Assembly (NCBI GenBank): GCA_040218795.1
Contig: JAVJQT010000002.1
Location: forward strand, 124,001 to 188,000
DNA length: 64,000 nt
Direction: 5' to 3'
Origin: CCMP332 sp040218795
GTDB taxonomy: Bacteria > Bacteroidota > Bacteroidia > Cytophagales > CCMP332
A program made the position numbers and the translations under genes. Numbering within the stretch: the stretch's first letter is position 1; every line of letters starts with the position of its first letter. Below are positions 14,597 through 24,077 of this stretch, piece by piece. The notes below the pieces were generated by a model, which saw only the letters and a list, made by a program, of their open reading frames with translations, had not been told where the DNA came from and searched no databases.

Positions 14597-16399
14597 TTAA
14601 TTTTCGCTCAAATCGAATTGCAATTTTACAAGCTTGGAATAAATACCTTCTTCTTTGAATGCCAATTCGTCGTGAAGTCCTTCTTCTTCTATCTTTCCAT
14701 CATTGATTACAAATATTTTATCCACTTTTCGAATAGTGGCCAAACGATGTGCAATGATGATAGTGGTCCGGTTTTTCATCAGCTCATCCAAAGCTTCCTG
14801 AACAAGCATTTCAGACTCCGCATCCAGTGAACTTGTTGCCTCGTCAAGCACTAAAATTTTCGGGTCTTTTAAAAGTGCTCTTGCTATGGCAATCCTTTGT
14901 CTTTGTCCGCCGGAAAGCTTGATACCGCGTTCTCCTACTCGTGTTTCAAAAGCATCCGGAAAACTTTCAATAAATTGTAATGCATTGGCTTTTCTAGCTG
15001 CTTCTACAATTTCCTCAAAATCGGCTTCCGGTCTGCCGTAAGCAATATTTTCCTTAATGGTTCCTCCGAATAGTATAACTTCCTGAGGCACCATCCCCAC
15101 ATGATGTCTGTAATTTTTTAAAGACAATTTGGTAACATCCTTTCCATCCAGCAAAATGGTCCCTGAATCTGGATTGTAAAATCTCAACAAGAGCTGAATA
15201 ATTGTAGATTTTCCTGCACCGCTATGGCCTACAAGTGCAATTTTTGATCCGTTTGAAATTTTTAGATTGATTCCTTTTAGTACTTCTATTTCTTTTCTTG
15301 TAGGGTATGAAAAACATACATCTTTAAATTCTATATCACCCTGACATTGATCAATGTTTTCATTTTTGTTTGGCTCATCACCTTCTTGTTCTTCTTCCAA
15401 TATTTCCAATACCCTTTCAGAGGCTCCGATGGCTTTTTGAATCTGGCTATACATTTCGCCAAGCCCACCTACGGAAGCGCCAATAAACATGGTATAGATA
15501 ATAAATGAAGTGAGATCACCAATGGATAAACTGCCATCAGAAACCATGCCTGCACCGTACCACAATACAAGGACAATTGCCCCAAAAAGTCCGAAAATGA
15601 TAAAGGAAAAAAATACGCCGCGATAAACTGCAGTTTTTAAGGCCAGACGGACCACTTCTATTAAATTTTTGGAATACCTCTTGTTTTCAAAATTTTCGTT
15701 TGTAAACGACTTCACAATGTTTACAGCCTGAAGGGATTCTTCAACAATTACATTGGCATCGGCTAAACTATCCTGCGTTTTTGTTGAAAGTTTTCGAATA
15801 AATCGCCCAAATATTAATGCTACAATAATGAGTACAGGAAAAACCGAAAGCATCAACAAGGTCAGTTGAGCAGATTCCCAGAAAATAATTCCAACACCGA
15901 TGATAAAAATCGTAATCTGTCGAAAAAATTCTGCAAGCGTAGTTGAGAATGTTTCCTTTAAAAAAGCAACATCATTGGTAATTCTGGAGATAAGTTCACC
16001 GACTCTTCGCTTATCAAAAAATTCCAAATGAATATGCAGTAATTTATCAAAAAGGGCCTTGCGGATATCAGCCATGCTATTCTCACTTACCTGGGCAAAC
16101 ATATACACCCTTGTAAATGATAAAGTGCTTTGTATCAATAATATGGCCACCATTACAAGGGCAATTTGATCGATTCCATTGACCAACCAATTGTGCTCAC
16201 CCACAGCCGTATCTACCAGCTTTCCTGTGATGTAAGGGAAAATCATTACTATAGAACTGGAAAGAAATAATGCCAGCATTCCAACAATGAAAAAAGTCTT
16301 GTAGGGCAACATAAACCTGAATATGCCCAGCAATTTTTTAAAATTCTCCCTGCTTATTTTTCGTTTGTCCTCATCGGGCAAATCTACTCTTCTCGCCAT
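14597..16399 (-). CDS. ABC exporter, fused membrane and ATPase domains (MsbA/BmrA-like)
   Basis: 600 residues: six transmembrane helices (about 25-320) followed by an ATP-binding domain (about 350-595) with Walker A GHSGAGKST, signature LSGGQRQR, Walker B ILVLDEATSSLD and the switch histidine in IIIAHRL. It would work as a homodimeric exporter of lipids or drugs from the inner membrane. The start ATG overlaps the uvrB stop as TAATG, so translation is probably coupled to uvrB. The substrate is not evident. An essential MsbA role would need a lipid A context that is absent here. Confidence 0.92.
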   Translation of the reverse strand: MARRVDLPDEDKRKISRENFKKLLGIFRFMLPYKTFFIVGMLALFLSSSIVMIFPYITGKLVDTAVGEHNWLVNGIDQIALVMVAILLIQSTLSFTRVYMFAQVSENSMADIRKALFDKLLHIHLEFFDKRRVGELISRITNDVAFLKETFSTTLAEFFRQITIFIIGVGIIFWESAQLTLLMLSVFPVLIIVALIFGRFIRKLSTKTQDSLADANVIVEESLQAVNIVKSFTNENFENKRYSKNLIEVVRLALKTAVYRGVFFSFIIFGLFGAIVLVLWYGAGMVSDGSLSIGDLTSFIIYTMFIGASVGGLGEMYSQIQKAIGASERVLEILEEEQEGDEPNKNENIDQCQGDIEFKDVCFSYPTRKEIEVLKGINLKISNGSKIALVGHSGAGKSTIIQLLLRFYNPDSGTILLDGKDVTKLSLKNYRHHVGMVPQEVILFGGTIKENIAYGRPEADFEEIVEAARKANALQFIESFPDAFETRVGERGIKLSGGQRQRIAIARALLKDPKILVLDEATSSLDAESEMLVQEALDELMKNRTTIIIAHRLATIRKVDKIFVINDGKIEEEGLHDELAFKEEGIYSKLVKLQFDLSEN

Positions 16400-18420
16400 T
16401 ATGCTTTTTTAATTAAATCTTTCAAGGCATACCATTCATCTCTAAGTCTCGCCGCTTCTATGAAATCAAGATCCTTTGCGGCCTTTTCCATGTCTTTTCG
16501 GGTTTTATCCGCCAGTTTTTCAAGATCTTCTTTAGGCATGTACTGGATTACAGGGTCGGCAGCAACTGAAGGTTTTTCTTCTTCCTGATAGTAATTTTTA
16601 ATTCCTTTTTTGGAATCAGCCACTTTGGTCTGACTCAATATTGCCTCTTTGCTTTTACTGATTCCTTTGGGCTCTACGCCCATTTCTTTATTGTAATCCT
16701 CTTGAAGTTTTCTTCTTCTTTCTGTTTCTGAAATCGCCTGACTCATAGAATCTGTAACTTTATCGGCATACATGATGACGCGGCCGTTTACATTTCTGGC
16801 GGCCCTGCCAATGGTTTGAATCAAAGAGCGCTGATTTCTTAAAAAGCCTTCCTTATCTGCATCCATTATAGCAACCAATGCTACTTCAGGTAAATCCAGT
16901 CCTTCTCTAAGTAAGTTAACACCCACTAAAACATCGATTACACCAAGTCTTAATTCTCTAAGTATTTCTGTTCGGTCAAAGGTTTTAACCTCAGAATGGA
17001 TATAACGTGATTTGATATTGAGATTTTTGAGAAATTTATATAATTCTTCAGCCATTCTTTTTGTAAGCGTCGTGACCAGAATTCTTTCACCGGCATTGAT
17101 AGCATTATTTATTTCTTCCAGTAAATCATCAATCTGATGTGTACATGGCCTTACCACTATTTTAGGGTCTAACAATCCGGTAGGTCGTATGATTTGTTCC
17201 ACGATTACTCCTTCTGAAATCTGTAATTCGTAATCGCCAGGTGTCGCGCTAACATAAACCGTCTGATTTTTCATGGATTCAAATTCATTAAAAGTCAATG
17301 GGCGGTTATCCAAAGCGGAAGGCAACCTGAAGCCATAATCCACCAAGGTTTCTTTTCTAGACCTGTCTCCGCCCCACATGGCTCTTACCTGTGGTATGGT
17401 TACATGACTTTCATCTATGATCATCAAATAATCTTCCGGGAAATAATCGAGAAGGCAAAAGGGTCTTTGACCGGCTTGCCTCCTGTCGAAGTACCTTGAA
17501 TAATTCTCGACTCCTGAGCAGTAACCCAATTCGTTGATCATTTCAAGATCAAATTCTGTTCTTTCCTTAATTCGTTTTGCCTCGAGAAACCTTCTTTCTT
17601 TCTCAAAAAAGCCGACCTGCATTTCCAAATCATTGGATATTTCATGCATGGCCACATCGATGACATCTTTGCTGGTCACAAAAAGATTAGCAGGGAATAT
17701 TGTAATGCTTTTCTCATCCGAATGTTTTTTACCCGACCCAGGGTCTATCATCTGTATGGCTTCAATTTCATCGCCCCAGAAAAATATTCTGTAACCAAAA
17801 TCGGCATAGGCTACGAAGATATCTACAGTATCTCCTTTGACTCGAAAGGTGCCTCTCTTAAATTCAACATGAGAGCGGCTGTATAGAATATCCACCAAGT
17901 GAAGTAAAAACTGCTTTTGAGAAATGTTGTCCCCTACACTAATGCTGATTACATTTTTACCAAATTCATCGGGATTTCCAATACCATATATACAAGAGAC
18001 TGAAGCCACCACAATTACATCTCTTCTACCGGAAAGCAGAGAGCTGGTTGCACTTAATCTCAGCTTTTCTATTTGTTCATTTATTGAAAGATCCTTTTCA
18101 ATATAAACATTGGTTACAGGCATAAATGCCTCAGGCTGGTAATAGTCGTAATAGGAAATAAAATATTCTACAGCATTATCGGGGAAAAATTGCTTGAACT
18201 CCCCATAGAGTTGTGCTGCAAGTGTTTTGTTGTGACTTAAAATTAAAGTTGGTCTTTGTGTTTCGTGAATAACATTGGCCATAGTAAAGGTTTTACCTGT
18301 TCCGGTGGCTCCTAAAAGCACCTGATTGGCTTCACCGTTGTTCACAGCTTCGGTCAATTGACGAATTGCCTCGGGTTGATCTCCCGTTGGTTGATACTCT
18401 GATTTTAATTTAAATTCCAT
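16399..18420 (-). CDS. uvrB: Excinuclease ABC subunit B
   Basis: 673 residues, standard length. It is the damage-verifying helicase of nucleotide excision repair, acting with UvrA and UvrC. Walker A GATGTGKT is at 37-44, the beta-hairpin YYDYYQPEAF follows near 92, the DESH box is near 337, motif VI TIGRAARN is in the C-terminal helicase half, and the UvrC-binding UVR motif is near 635-668 (MEKAAKDLDFIEAARLRDEW). It is part of a run with aroE upstream (2 bp) and the ABC exporter downstream (1-bp overlap). Confidence 0.98.
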   Translation of the reverse strand: MEFKLKSEYQPTGDQPEAIRQLTEAVNNGEANQVLLGATGTGKTFTMANVIHETQRPTLILSHNKTLAAQLYGEFKQFFPDNAVEYFISYYDYYQPEAFMPVTNVYIEKDLSINEQIEKLRLSATSSLLSGRRDVIVVASVSCIYGIGNPDEFGKNVISISVGDNISQKQFLLHLVDILYSRSHVEFKRGTFRVKGDTVDIFVAYADFGYRIFFWGDEIEAIQMIDPGSGKKHSDEKSITIFPANLFVTSKDVIDVAMHEISNDLEMQVGFFEKERRFLEAKRIKERTEFDLEMINELGYCSGVENYSRYFDRRQAGQRPFCLLDYFPEDYLMIIDESHVTIPQVRAMWGGDRSRKETLVDYGFRLPSALDNRPLTFNEFESMKNQTVYVSATPGDYELQISEGVIVEQIIRPTGLLDPKIVVRPCTHQIDDLLEEINNAINAGERILVTTLTKRMAEELYKFLKNLNIKSRYIHSEVKTFDRTEILRELRLGVIDVLVGVNLLREGLDLPEVALVAIMDADKEGFLRNQRSLIQTIGRAARNVNGRVIMYADKVTDSMSQAISETERRRKLQEDYNKEMGVEPKGISKSKEAILSQTKVADSKKGIKNYYQEEEKPSVAADPVIQYMPKEDLEKLADKTRKDMEKAAKDLDFIEAARLRDEWYALKDLIKKA

Positions 18421-18422
18421 TA

Positions 18423-19154
18423 TTAATTATCCTGCCAGATTTTCCAGGATTCTTCAGCTTGCAAAATTAGCATTTCCAAGCCGTTTTTAATGCCTGCCCC
18501 CATCTTTTCAGATTTTTCAAGGAACAATGTTTTTTCAGGATTATAAACAAGGTCAAAACAAAAGTGATTTGAATCGAGTAAATGATACGGAATATTTGGA
18601 CACTCCGAAGTATTCGGGTAGGCCCCTAGTGGACTGCAATTGACAATTAAGGATGCTCCTTTGAATACTTTTTCATTGAGTTGATCATAAGTCAAATCTG
18701 TTTTATTGGGATTTCGACTTATAATTTTATAATCGATACTTAATTGTTTCAATGCATATTGAATTGCTTTTGATGAACCCCCTGATCCGATAATTAAGGC
18801 AATTTTATTTTTATCAAAATTCGTTTTTTCAAGACTTTTGGTAAAACCAAGCCAGTCAGTATTAAATGCTTTTATTTTATTTTCAGTGATTTTTAAGGTA
18901 TTGGCAGCACCGATCAATTTCACCTCCTCACTCAAAAAGTCACAATATTTCAATACTACTGTCTTATATGGAATGGTAACGTTCAGTCCTATCGGATGGT
19001 ATTTATTGATAATTGTTTTGAGTTCGCTTACTTGATTTGCTTCAAAATTTTCATAGGCACAATCCAATATTCCTTCACTTTTAAACTTTTCATTAAAAAA
19101 TGATTTAGAAAAGGAGTGTTTTATGGGATAACCAATTAGTCCGAAACGTCTCAA
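18423..19154 (-). CDS. aroE: Shikimate dehydrogenase
   Basis: 243 residues, slightly shorter than E. coli AroE but with the key parts: GYPIKHSFSKSFFNEKF (substrate serines), NVTIPYK with the catalytic lysine near 65, NTDWLGF with the catalytic aspartate, and an NADP-binding loop IIGSGGSSKA near 122. It reduces 3-dehydroshikimate in the aromatic amino acid pathway. It overlaps the next upstream gene by 4 bp, suggesting translational coupling. Confidence 0.95.
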   Translation of the reverse strand: MRRFGLIGYPIKHSFSKSFFNEKFKSEGILDCAYENFEANQVSELKTIINKYHPIGLNVTIPYKTVVLKYCDFLSEEVKLIGAANTLKITENKIKAFNTDWLGFTKSLEKTNFDKNKIALIIGSGGSSKAIQYALKQLSIDYKIISRNPNKTDLTYDQLNEKVFKGASLIVNCSPLGAYPNTSECPNIPYHLLDSNHFCFDLVYNPEKTLFLEKSEKMGAGIKNGLEMLILQAEESWKIWQDN

Positions 19155-20125
19155 TCCGATGAAATATTACCAATTTTTTCAAGGCCCAATACCAAAACTA
19201 CGCCCAGACAGGCCAAAAGAACCGCCCAAAATAGCTGATGTGAGGTGGAGTATAGTTCTGCGTAATAAAAGGGACTGATATTTTCTTCCAGGAAGGGCAC
19301 CTTTTCTCCATTCGAATTCAAACGGTATTCTAAAGTTTCTTTCCATGGCCAAACCTTGTTCAAAGAACCAAGCATAAACCCTGTTAACACGGCTATAGTC
19401 ACAGACCGGTAATTATTCAATACATAACCTAAAAGCCTTGCAAACATGGTAATCCCGATTATACAACCTAAAGCAAAAACGAATAATTTAGTACCGTAAA
19501 GAATTAGTTCATCGCTGTTGCCGACTTTCAAGGCATCGCTAAATCCTGTAACTGCACCCAGGACCACTGAATATGAGCCAAGTAAAAGCAAAATAAAACT
19601 CCCGGATATTCCAGGAAGTATCATAGCACAAATTGCTATTGTGGCGCTAAAGAAAATATAGGGCAAACTATCTATTCCGCCTGCCGGACTGCTAATGGTT
19701 ATTAAATAAGCAGAAATGGCTCCGAGTAACAAACTTATAATGTTTTGAAGATTCCATTTATCAATTTGCTTTCCCACATAAATCACTGATGCTATGATTA
19801 AACCAAAGAAAAATGACCAAATCAATACGGGTTCATAAGTAAGAAGATACTTAATTATTCTCGCCAAAGTGATAATGCTCGAGAGAATTCCAAGCAACAA
19901 TATTGACAAAAATCTTCCATTGACTGCTTTCCAAAATGAAAGAGGGCCTTCTTTGAATAAGATTTTGAGTGATTGATAATTTACCGACCGGATTGACTGA
20001 ATCAGTTCATCATAAATTCCAGTAATAAAGGCAATTGTTCCACCGGACACACCGGGAACAACATCTGCGGCTCCCATACTAAATCCTTTAAGATATAGTA
20101 AAAGAGCGGCTTTAAATTTTCGCAT
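19151..20125 (-). CDS. DUF368 membrane protein, PopT-type undecaprenyl-phosphate translocase candidate
   Basis: 324 residues with eight or more hydrophobic segments and the two family repeats: MGAADVVPGVSGGTIAFITGIYD near 16-38 and ICAMILPGISGSFILLLLG near 165-183. DUF368 (PopT) proteins have been shown in other bacteria to recycle undecaprenyl phosphate across the inner membrane, which would support peptidoglycan and polysaccharide synthesis, both encoded in this window. The orthologous activity is inferred. It overlaps comA-like and aroE at its ends. Confidence 0.88.
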   Translation of the reverse strand: MRKFKAALLLYLKGFSMGAADVVPGVSGGTIAFITGIYDELIQSIRSVNYQSLKILFKEGPLSFWKAVNGRFLSILLLGILSSIITLARIIKYLLTYEPVLIWSFFFGLIIASVIYVGKQIDKWNLQNIISLLLGAISAYLITISSPAGGIDSLPYIFFSATIAICAMILPGISGSFILLLLGSYSVVLGAVTGFSDALKVGNSDELILYGTKLFVFALGCIIGITMFARLLGYVLNNYRSVTIAVLTGFMLGSLNKVWPWKETLEYRLNSNGEKVPFLEENISPFYYAELYSTSHQLFWAVLLACLGVVLVLGLEKIGNISSD

Positions 20126-20886
20126 TACTTATTAAGAAATGTATTAAATGTATCTCCCCTTAATCCCAATCTGATGGTCTCCAATGGGATCACTTCGTTA
20201 GGCGCAATATTTCCTAGATTCACATTGGTGCCAAGGAGTTTGATAAACCAAACCTGCTGTACTTTTTGCGGTGCTTCCCAAATAATTTTTTCAAATGGGA
20301 TTTTAGTTAGAATTTCTTCTACCAAACCTGACCTCACCTCACCCGATGATCGAAACAGACCTACGTTGCCTCCTTCTCTTGCTTCACCAATTACTTTCCA
20401 GGCACCGGCATCCAATTCATCCTGCATTAATTTTATCCATTTGTATGGAGGAATAATTTTTTCAGCATCTTTTGACCCTACCTCTGAAAGCACTGTCACC
20501 TGCGAAGATAATTGCTCAATGTATTTACATTTTTCCTCATGGTCCAGGTCAATAGAGCCATCGGATACTTCACAATGCTCCAATTTATATTTGTCGAGGA
20601 CTTTCCTGTAATCATCAAACTGATCTCTTATGATAAATGCTTCAAACAAAGTCCCACCAAAGTATACTGGTATTCCGGCGTCTTTATAAATTTTTATTTT
20701 TTCTTCAAGTTTGGGATAAACATAGGAAGTAGCCCATCCCAGCTTAACTACATCTACATGATCCGAACAGGATTCTAAAAAATCTTCTACTTCACGGCAA
20801 CTTAAACCTTTATCCATTGCCATTGTCAATCCGAAATCCCGATCTTTTTTAGTTCTTTCAGGGATGTTTTTTAAGGTATAATTCAT
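20125..20886 (-). CDS. Phosphosulfolactate synthase (ComA) family protein
   Basis: 253 residues matching the ComA fold: GLTMAMDKGLSCREVEDFLE, VDVVKLGWATSYVYP, FGGTLFEAFI, LEHCEVSDGSIDL and the C-terminal WFIKLLGTNVNLGNI. In methanogens ComA adds sulfite to phosphoenolpyruvate to start coenzyme M synthesis. In Bacteroidota no coenzyme M is expected, so the homologue might feed a sulfolactate or sulfonolipid route or do something else; this is inference. It overlaps the upstream TPR gene by 4 bp and the popT-like gene by 1 bp. Confidence 0.88.
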   Translation of the reverse strand: MNYTLKNIPERTKKDRDFGLTMAMDKGLSCREVEDFLESCSDHVDVVKLGWATSYVYPKLEEKIKIYKDAGIPVYFGGTLFEAFIIRDQFDDYRKVLDKYKLEHCEVSDGSIDLDHEEKCKYIEQLSSQVTVLSEVGSKDAEKIIPPYKWIKLMQDELDAGAWKVIGEAREGGNVGLFRSSGEVRSGLVEEILTKIPFEKIIWEAPQKVQQVWFIKLLGTNVNLGNIAPNEVIPLETIRLGLRGDTFNTFLNK

Positions 20887-22292
20887 TCGTTTTCGCCTTC
20901 TCTGAATTGATTAATAATATTATACAACATTTTATTGGCTTCCAGGTCGGGAAAATAGTTGTATAGATCCGCATGACCTTCAAAGTCCAAAAGTAGGGCA
21001 TTTTCCAAATATTGAAATGCTTTTTGATAATTACCGGTTTTCAGGAAGCACACGACAAGACGATAATACAAAATAGCAGATTCCGGAAGTTCTTCAACCC
21101 CCGATTTCAATAAGCCAATGGCCTGATCAAAATTGTTTTCTTCCAGATACATCTCCGACCAGGATACATAAAGGTCGGTATCCATAGGATTTAAAATTTC
21201 CGCTTGTTGAAATGCTTCTTCAGCAGAATTTACATTTCCAGTTTTATATTCATTTTGAGCTAATTTCAGCGCGCTGTTATAATCACCAGAATTTAGTTCA
21301 AATGATTTTTTAAAAAAATGAGCAGCCTGCATCCATTTTTCTTCAAATTCCATTATCAAACCCATAAAATACCAGGATTCATATAATTCGGGATCGCTGT
21401 CTATTGCTTTTTGAAAATTCTTTACCGCTTTGTCAAACTCTCCCAGGGAAATATAAACCTGTCCAATTTTAAGAAATAGTTCTGCATCACCACCTTCTTC
21501 TTTGAGCACCTTGTTATACATATCAAGGGCTTTGTCCAAATCGCCCAATTCGTAATACACCTGCCCAAGCTGAAATATTGCTGGTGTATTGGTCTCATTA
21601 ATGGAACTACTGTATTCGAATGCCTGCTGCGCTTTTTTTAGATTTCCCGTCTTCTCATATAACACTCCAAGGTTGTACCAAGCACCATCGTAATAGGGGT
21701 TTTTTTCGACAAAAGCTTCAAAAAAATCAATTTCTTGATCGAATGCTTCAGTTATTTCAAGACAATAAACCAATTCGTCAAGCGCATCGTCATTTTCCGG
21801 ATTTTCTGTTAGCGCTTGTTTATAATAATCAATGGCTTCGTCTATGTGATTGCTGATTTGATATGCAAAACCAATATTGAATAGTTCTTCATCTTTATCT
21901 TCAGAAGCATCCAGTACTCTGGAAAAATATTCATGGGCTTCTCTTTTACGATTGTTTTGAAGATAAAGCGAGCCTTTGACAAAAAGTAAATCGTAATCAT
22001 TTGGAAAATAGCTTTCGGCCTGTTCCAAAACTTCAAATGCTTTTTGATGCTCTCCGGTACTGTTATACAACTGAGAAAGTGTTAAAAATAAATCCAGTGA
22101 ATAGGGGTGTTGCTCGAGAGCAATGGTACAGGCTTTTATTGCTTTTTTAATTTTACCTGTGCCCTGATAATAAGTAACAACAGATTCAAAAACTCCGACA
22201 TCCATAAAATGGATACTGCCGGATGAAAGCATTTCTTCAAACTTCTTAACGTTTTCCTGTTGTTCTCGAAGATTTTCGGGTTCTTCAAACAT
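20883..22292 (-). CDS. TPR-repeat protein
   Basis: 469 residues made almost wholly of about eleven or twelve tetratricopeptide repeats (for example AWYNLGVLYEKTGNLKKAQQ, LFLKIGQVYISLGEFDKAVK), with no signal peptide or enzymatic domain. Such superhelical scaffolds mediate protein contacts in the cytosol. Its start lies upstream of and coupled to the comA-like gene. The partner is unknown. Confidence 0.9.
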   Translation of the reverse strand: MFEEPENLREQQENVKKFEEMLSSGSIHFMDVGVFESVVTYYQGTGKIKKAIKACTIALEQHPYSLDLFLTLSQLYNSTGEHQKAFEVLEQAESYFPNDYDLLFVKGSLYLQNNRKREAHEYFSRVLDASEDKDEELFNIGFAYQISNHIDEAIDYYKQALTENPENDDALDELVYCLEITEAFDQEIDFFEAFVEKNPYYDGAWYNLGVLYEKTGNLKKAQQAFEYSSSINETNTPAIFQLGQVYYELGDLDKALDMYNKVLKEEGGDAELFLKIGQVYISLGEFDKAVKNFQKAIDSDPELYESWYFMGLIMEFEEKWMQAAHFFKKSFELNSGDYNSALKLAQNEYKTGNVNSAEEAFQQAEILNPMDTDLYVSWSEMYLEENNFDQAIGLLKSGVEELPESAILYYRLVVCFLKTGNYQKAFQYLENALLLDFEGHADLYNYFPDLEANKMLYNIINQFREGENE

Positions 22293-22338
22293 AGAATTCG
22301 CAAAACTAAATTTAGATGAACAATATAAAAATTAAATG

Positions 22339-23331
22339 TTATAAATCGCTCAATTTTGGAGCGAGTTTTGGACATATCCAGTGAATGGTATCGTCCAAAC
22401 TTCGGTATTCAATTCCCAGATCCTTTTTGCTTTTGTCAGATTTGAGAACATATTGGCTGTTCGCAGAGTTCGCAGAATCTTTTGTAATTATTGGTTTGCC
22501 TCCAAACACAAATGTTCTTATAGCCTCCAATCTCCAGATTACATTTGAAAGGGATTTGCTAATCTTAATTCCGGGTGCATGGACATTCCAATTTTTGGCA
22601 ATTTTTTGAAATAGATCTTTGAAACGTATTGTTCCTCCACAAATAATATAACGATCCCCGGAAATTTGTTTTTTCAATACGTTTATTACTGCATCAGAAA
22701 CATCGCGTACATCTACATAATTCAAATTACCAACCGTATAAAATTTGCTTTTTTTCCATACATAATTAAAGAGTTGTGTACTGCTTTTTTGGGGGTCTCC
22801 GGGTCCGAGGATAAATCCGGGATTTAATATTACACCCTTTAATCCTTCTTCGATAGCCCTCCAAACCTCTATTTCAGAATAAAATTTTGATTTGGCATAA
22901 ACAGAGTTGTTTGGACTTTCTTCCCATTTTGTGGCCTCATCAAGTTCAAATTGTGTTTTAGGTCTGCCGATGGCAGCAATCGAGGAAATTTGAATAAAAT
23001 GATCCACCTTTTTCTCATTGGATAGGTCTACCAGATTTCTGGTGCCATTTACATTTATGGAAATCATGTTTTCCTTATCCTTTTTATCATAGGAAACCAC
23101 CGCAGCTGAATGAATTACAATATTGCAATCGGAAATGGCCTTTTCCATGGAAAGATAATCGCACATGTCTCCTTCATACCATTCTACCTCTTCTTTGATA
23201 TCATCAACCAGGTTAAAATTAGAATTTGATCTGCAAAGAGCTTTTACAGCGTAATTATGTTTTAAAAGATCCCTAAGAATAAAAGAACCCAATAATCCTG
23301 TAGCGCCTGTTATAAATACTTTGTCTTGCAT
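22339..23331 (-). CDS. NAD-dependent epimerase/dehydratase (extended SDR)
   Basis: 330 residues. The Rossmann motif TGATGLLG is at 8-15, an acidic site EGDMCDY near 55, and the catalytic tyrosine-lysine pair is in NSVYAKSKFYSE near 145. A substrate domain follows. Similar proteins act on nucleotide sugars, flavonoid-like or terpenoid substrates, so the substrate stays open. It abuts the PHP phosphatase gene. Confidence 0.88.
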   Translation of the reverse strand: MQDKVFITGATGLLGSFILRDLLKHNYAVKALCRSNSNFNLVDDIKEEVEWYEGDMCDYLSMEKAISDCNIVIHSAAVVSYDKKDKENMISINVNGTRNLVDLSNEKKVDHFIQISSIAAIGRPKTQFELDEATKWEESPNNSVYAKSKFYSEIEVWRAIEEGLKGVILNPGFILGPGDPQKSSTQLFNYVWKKSKFYTVGNLNYVDVRDVSDAVINVLKKQISGDRYIICGGTIRFKDLFQKIAKNWNVHAPGIKISKSLSNVIWRLEAIRTFVFGGKPIITKDSANSANSQYVLKSDKSKKDLGIEYRSLDDTIHWICPKLAPKLSDL

Positions 23332-24065
23332 TACAAAAGGCTATTATTTTTTAGATATGATGAATTTAGTTTTCTGATGTGTTTGGAACCCAAACTTTTT
23401 TCAAGAAGTTCAGCATGTTTCAGATTATGAACATCTGAACCTACAAAATCCACCATGTTTTTTTTAATCATATTTTTTGCCATCTTCTCAACTGGTCTGG
23501 AATAATACCCGATAATGGAGTTAAGATTTAATTGCATATGAACGCCTTTTTCTCTTAATGCCACAAGTTTATCCAATTGGCCCTGATAAAATTGATACCG
23601 TTCAGGGTGGGCTAATACCGGCTTATATCCCTGGCTTTGCATCATAAAAATTGCTTCTTCCATATGGATGGGTTGATTGATGTAAGGAAGTTCAAAAAGT
23701 AAATAATTGCCGGTAAGTGTTAGAATTTCTTCGTTTTTCTTTAAAATCTTGATAAAATATTCATCCAAATAATACTCTGCTGCTGCCTCAATTTCAAGAT
23801 TTAAATTTTCCTTATCAGCGGCTTCCTGCACTTCCATAAGGCCGGATCGTATAATTTCAGGAGTGTTTTTATAAAAATCTCCCATTATGTGAGGCGTGGT
23901 AATGACTTTTTTAAAACCCAGATTTTCAAATTTTCTGAGTATGCTTAAACTTTCTTCAATCGTTTTAACACCATCATCAATACCTGGAATTAAATGGGAA
24001 TGAAGGTCAACTTTTATTGTTGATTTAAAAGATTTTTTATTTGACCCAAAAAAATTTGAAAACAT
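23331..24065 (-). CDS. CpsB/CapC-type tyrosine phosphatase (PHP domain)
   Basis: 244 residues with the PHP metal-binding motif DLHSHLIPGIDDG (20-32), TTPHIMGDFY near 61, EAAAEYYLDEYF, AHPERYQF near 150 and GSDVHNL near 210. This family dephosphorylates the tyrosine-rich tail of Wzc-type kinases and so sets polysaccharide export. The kinase is the next upstream gene, 12 bp away, which strongly supports the assignment. Confidence 0.92.
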   Translation of the reverse strand: MFSNFFGSNKKSFKSTIKVDLHSHLIPGIDDGVKTIEESLSILRKFENLGFKKVITTPHIMGDFYKNTPEIIRSGLMEVQEAADKENLNLEIEAAAEYYLDEYFIKILKKNEEILTLTGNYLLFELPYINQPIHMEEAIFMMQSQGYKPVLAHPERYQFYQGQLDKLVALREKGVHMQLNLNSIIGYYSRPVEKMAKNMIKKNMVDFVGSDVHNLKHAELLEKSLGSKHIRKLNSSYLKNNSLL

Positions 24066-24077
24066 AAATGAATGTAC

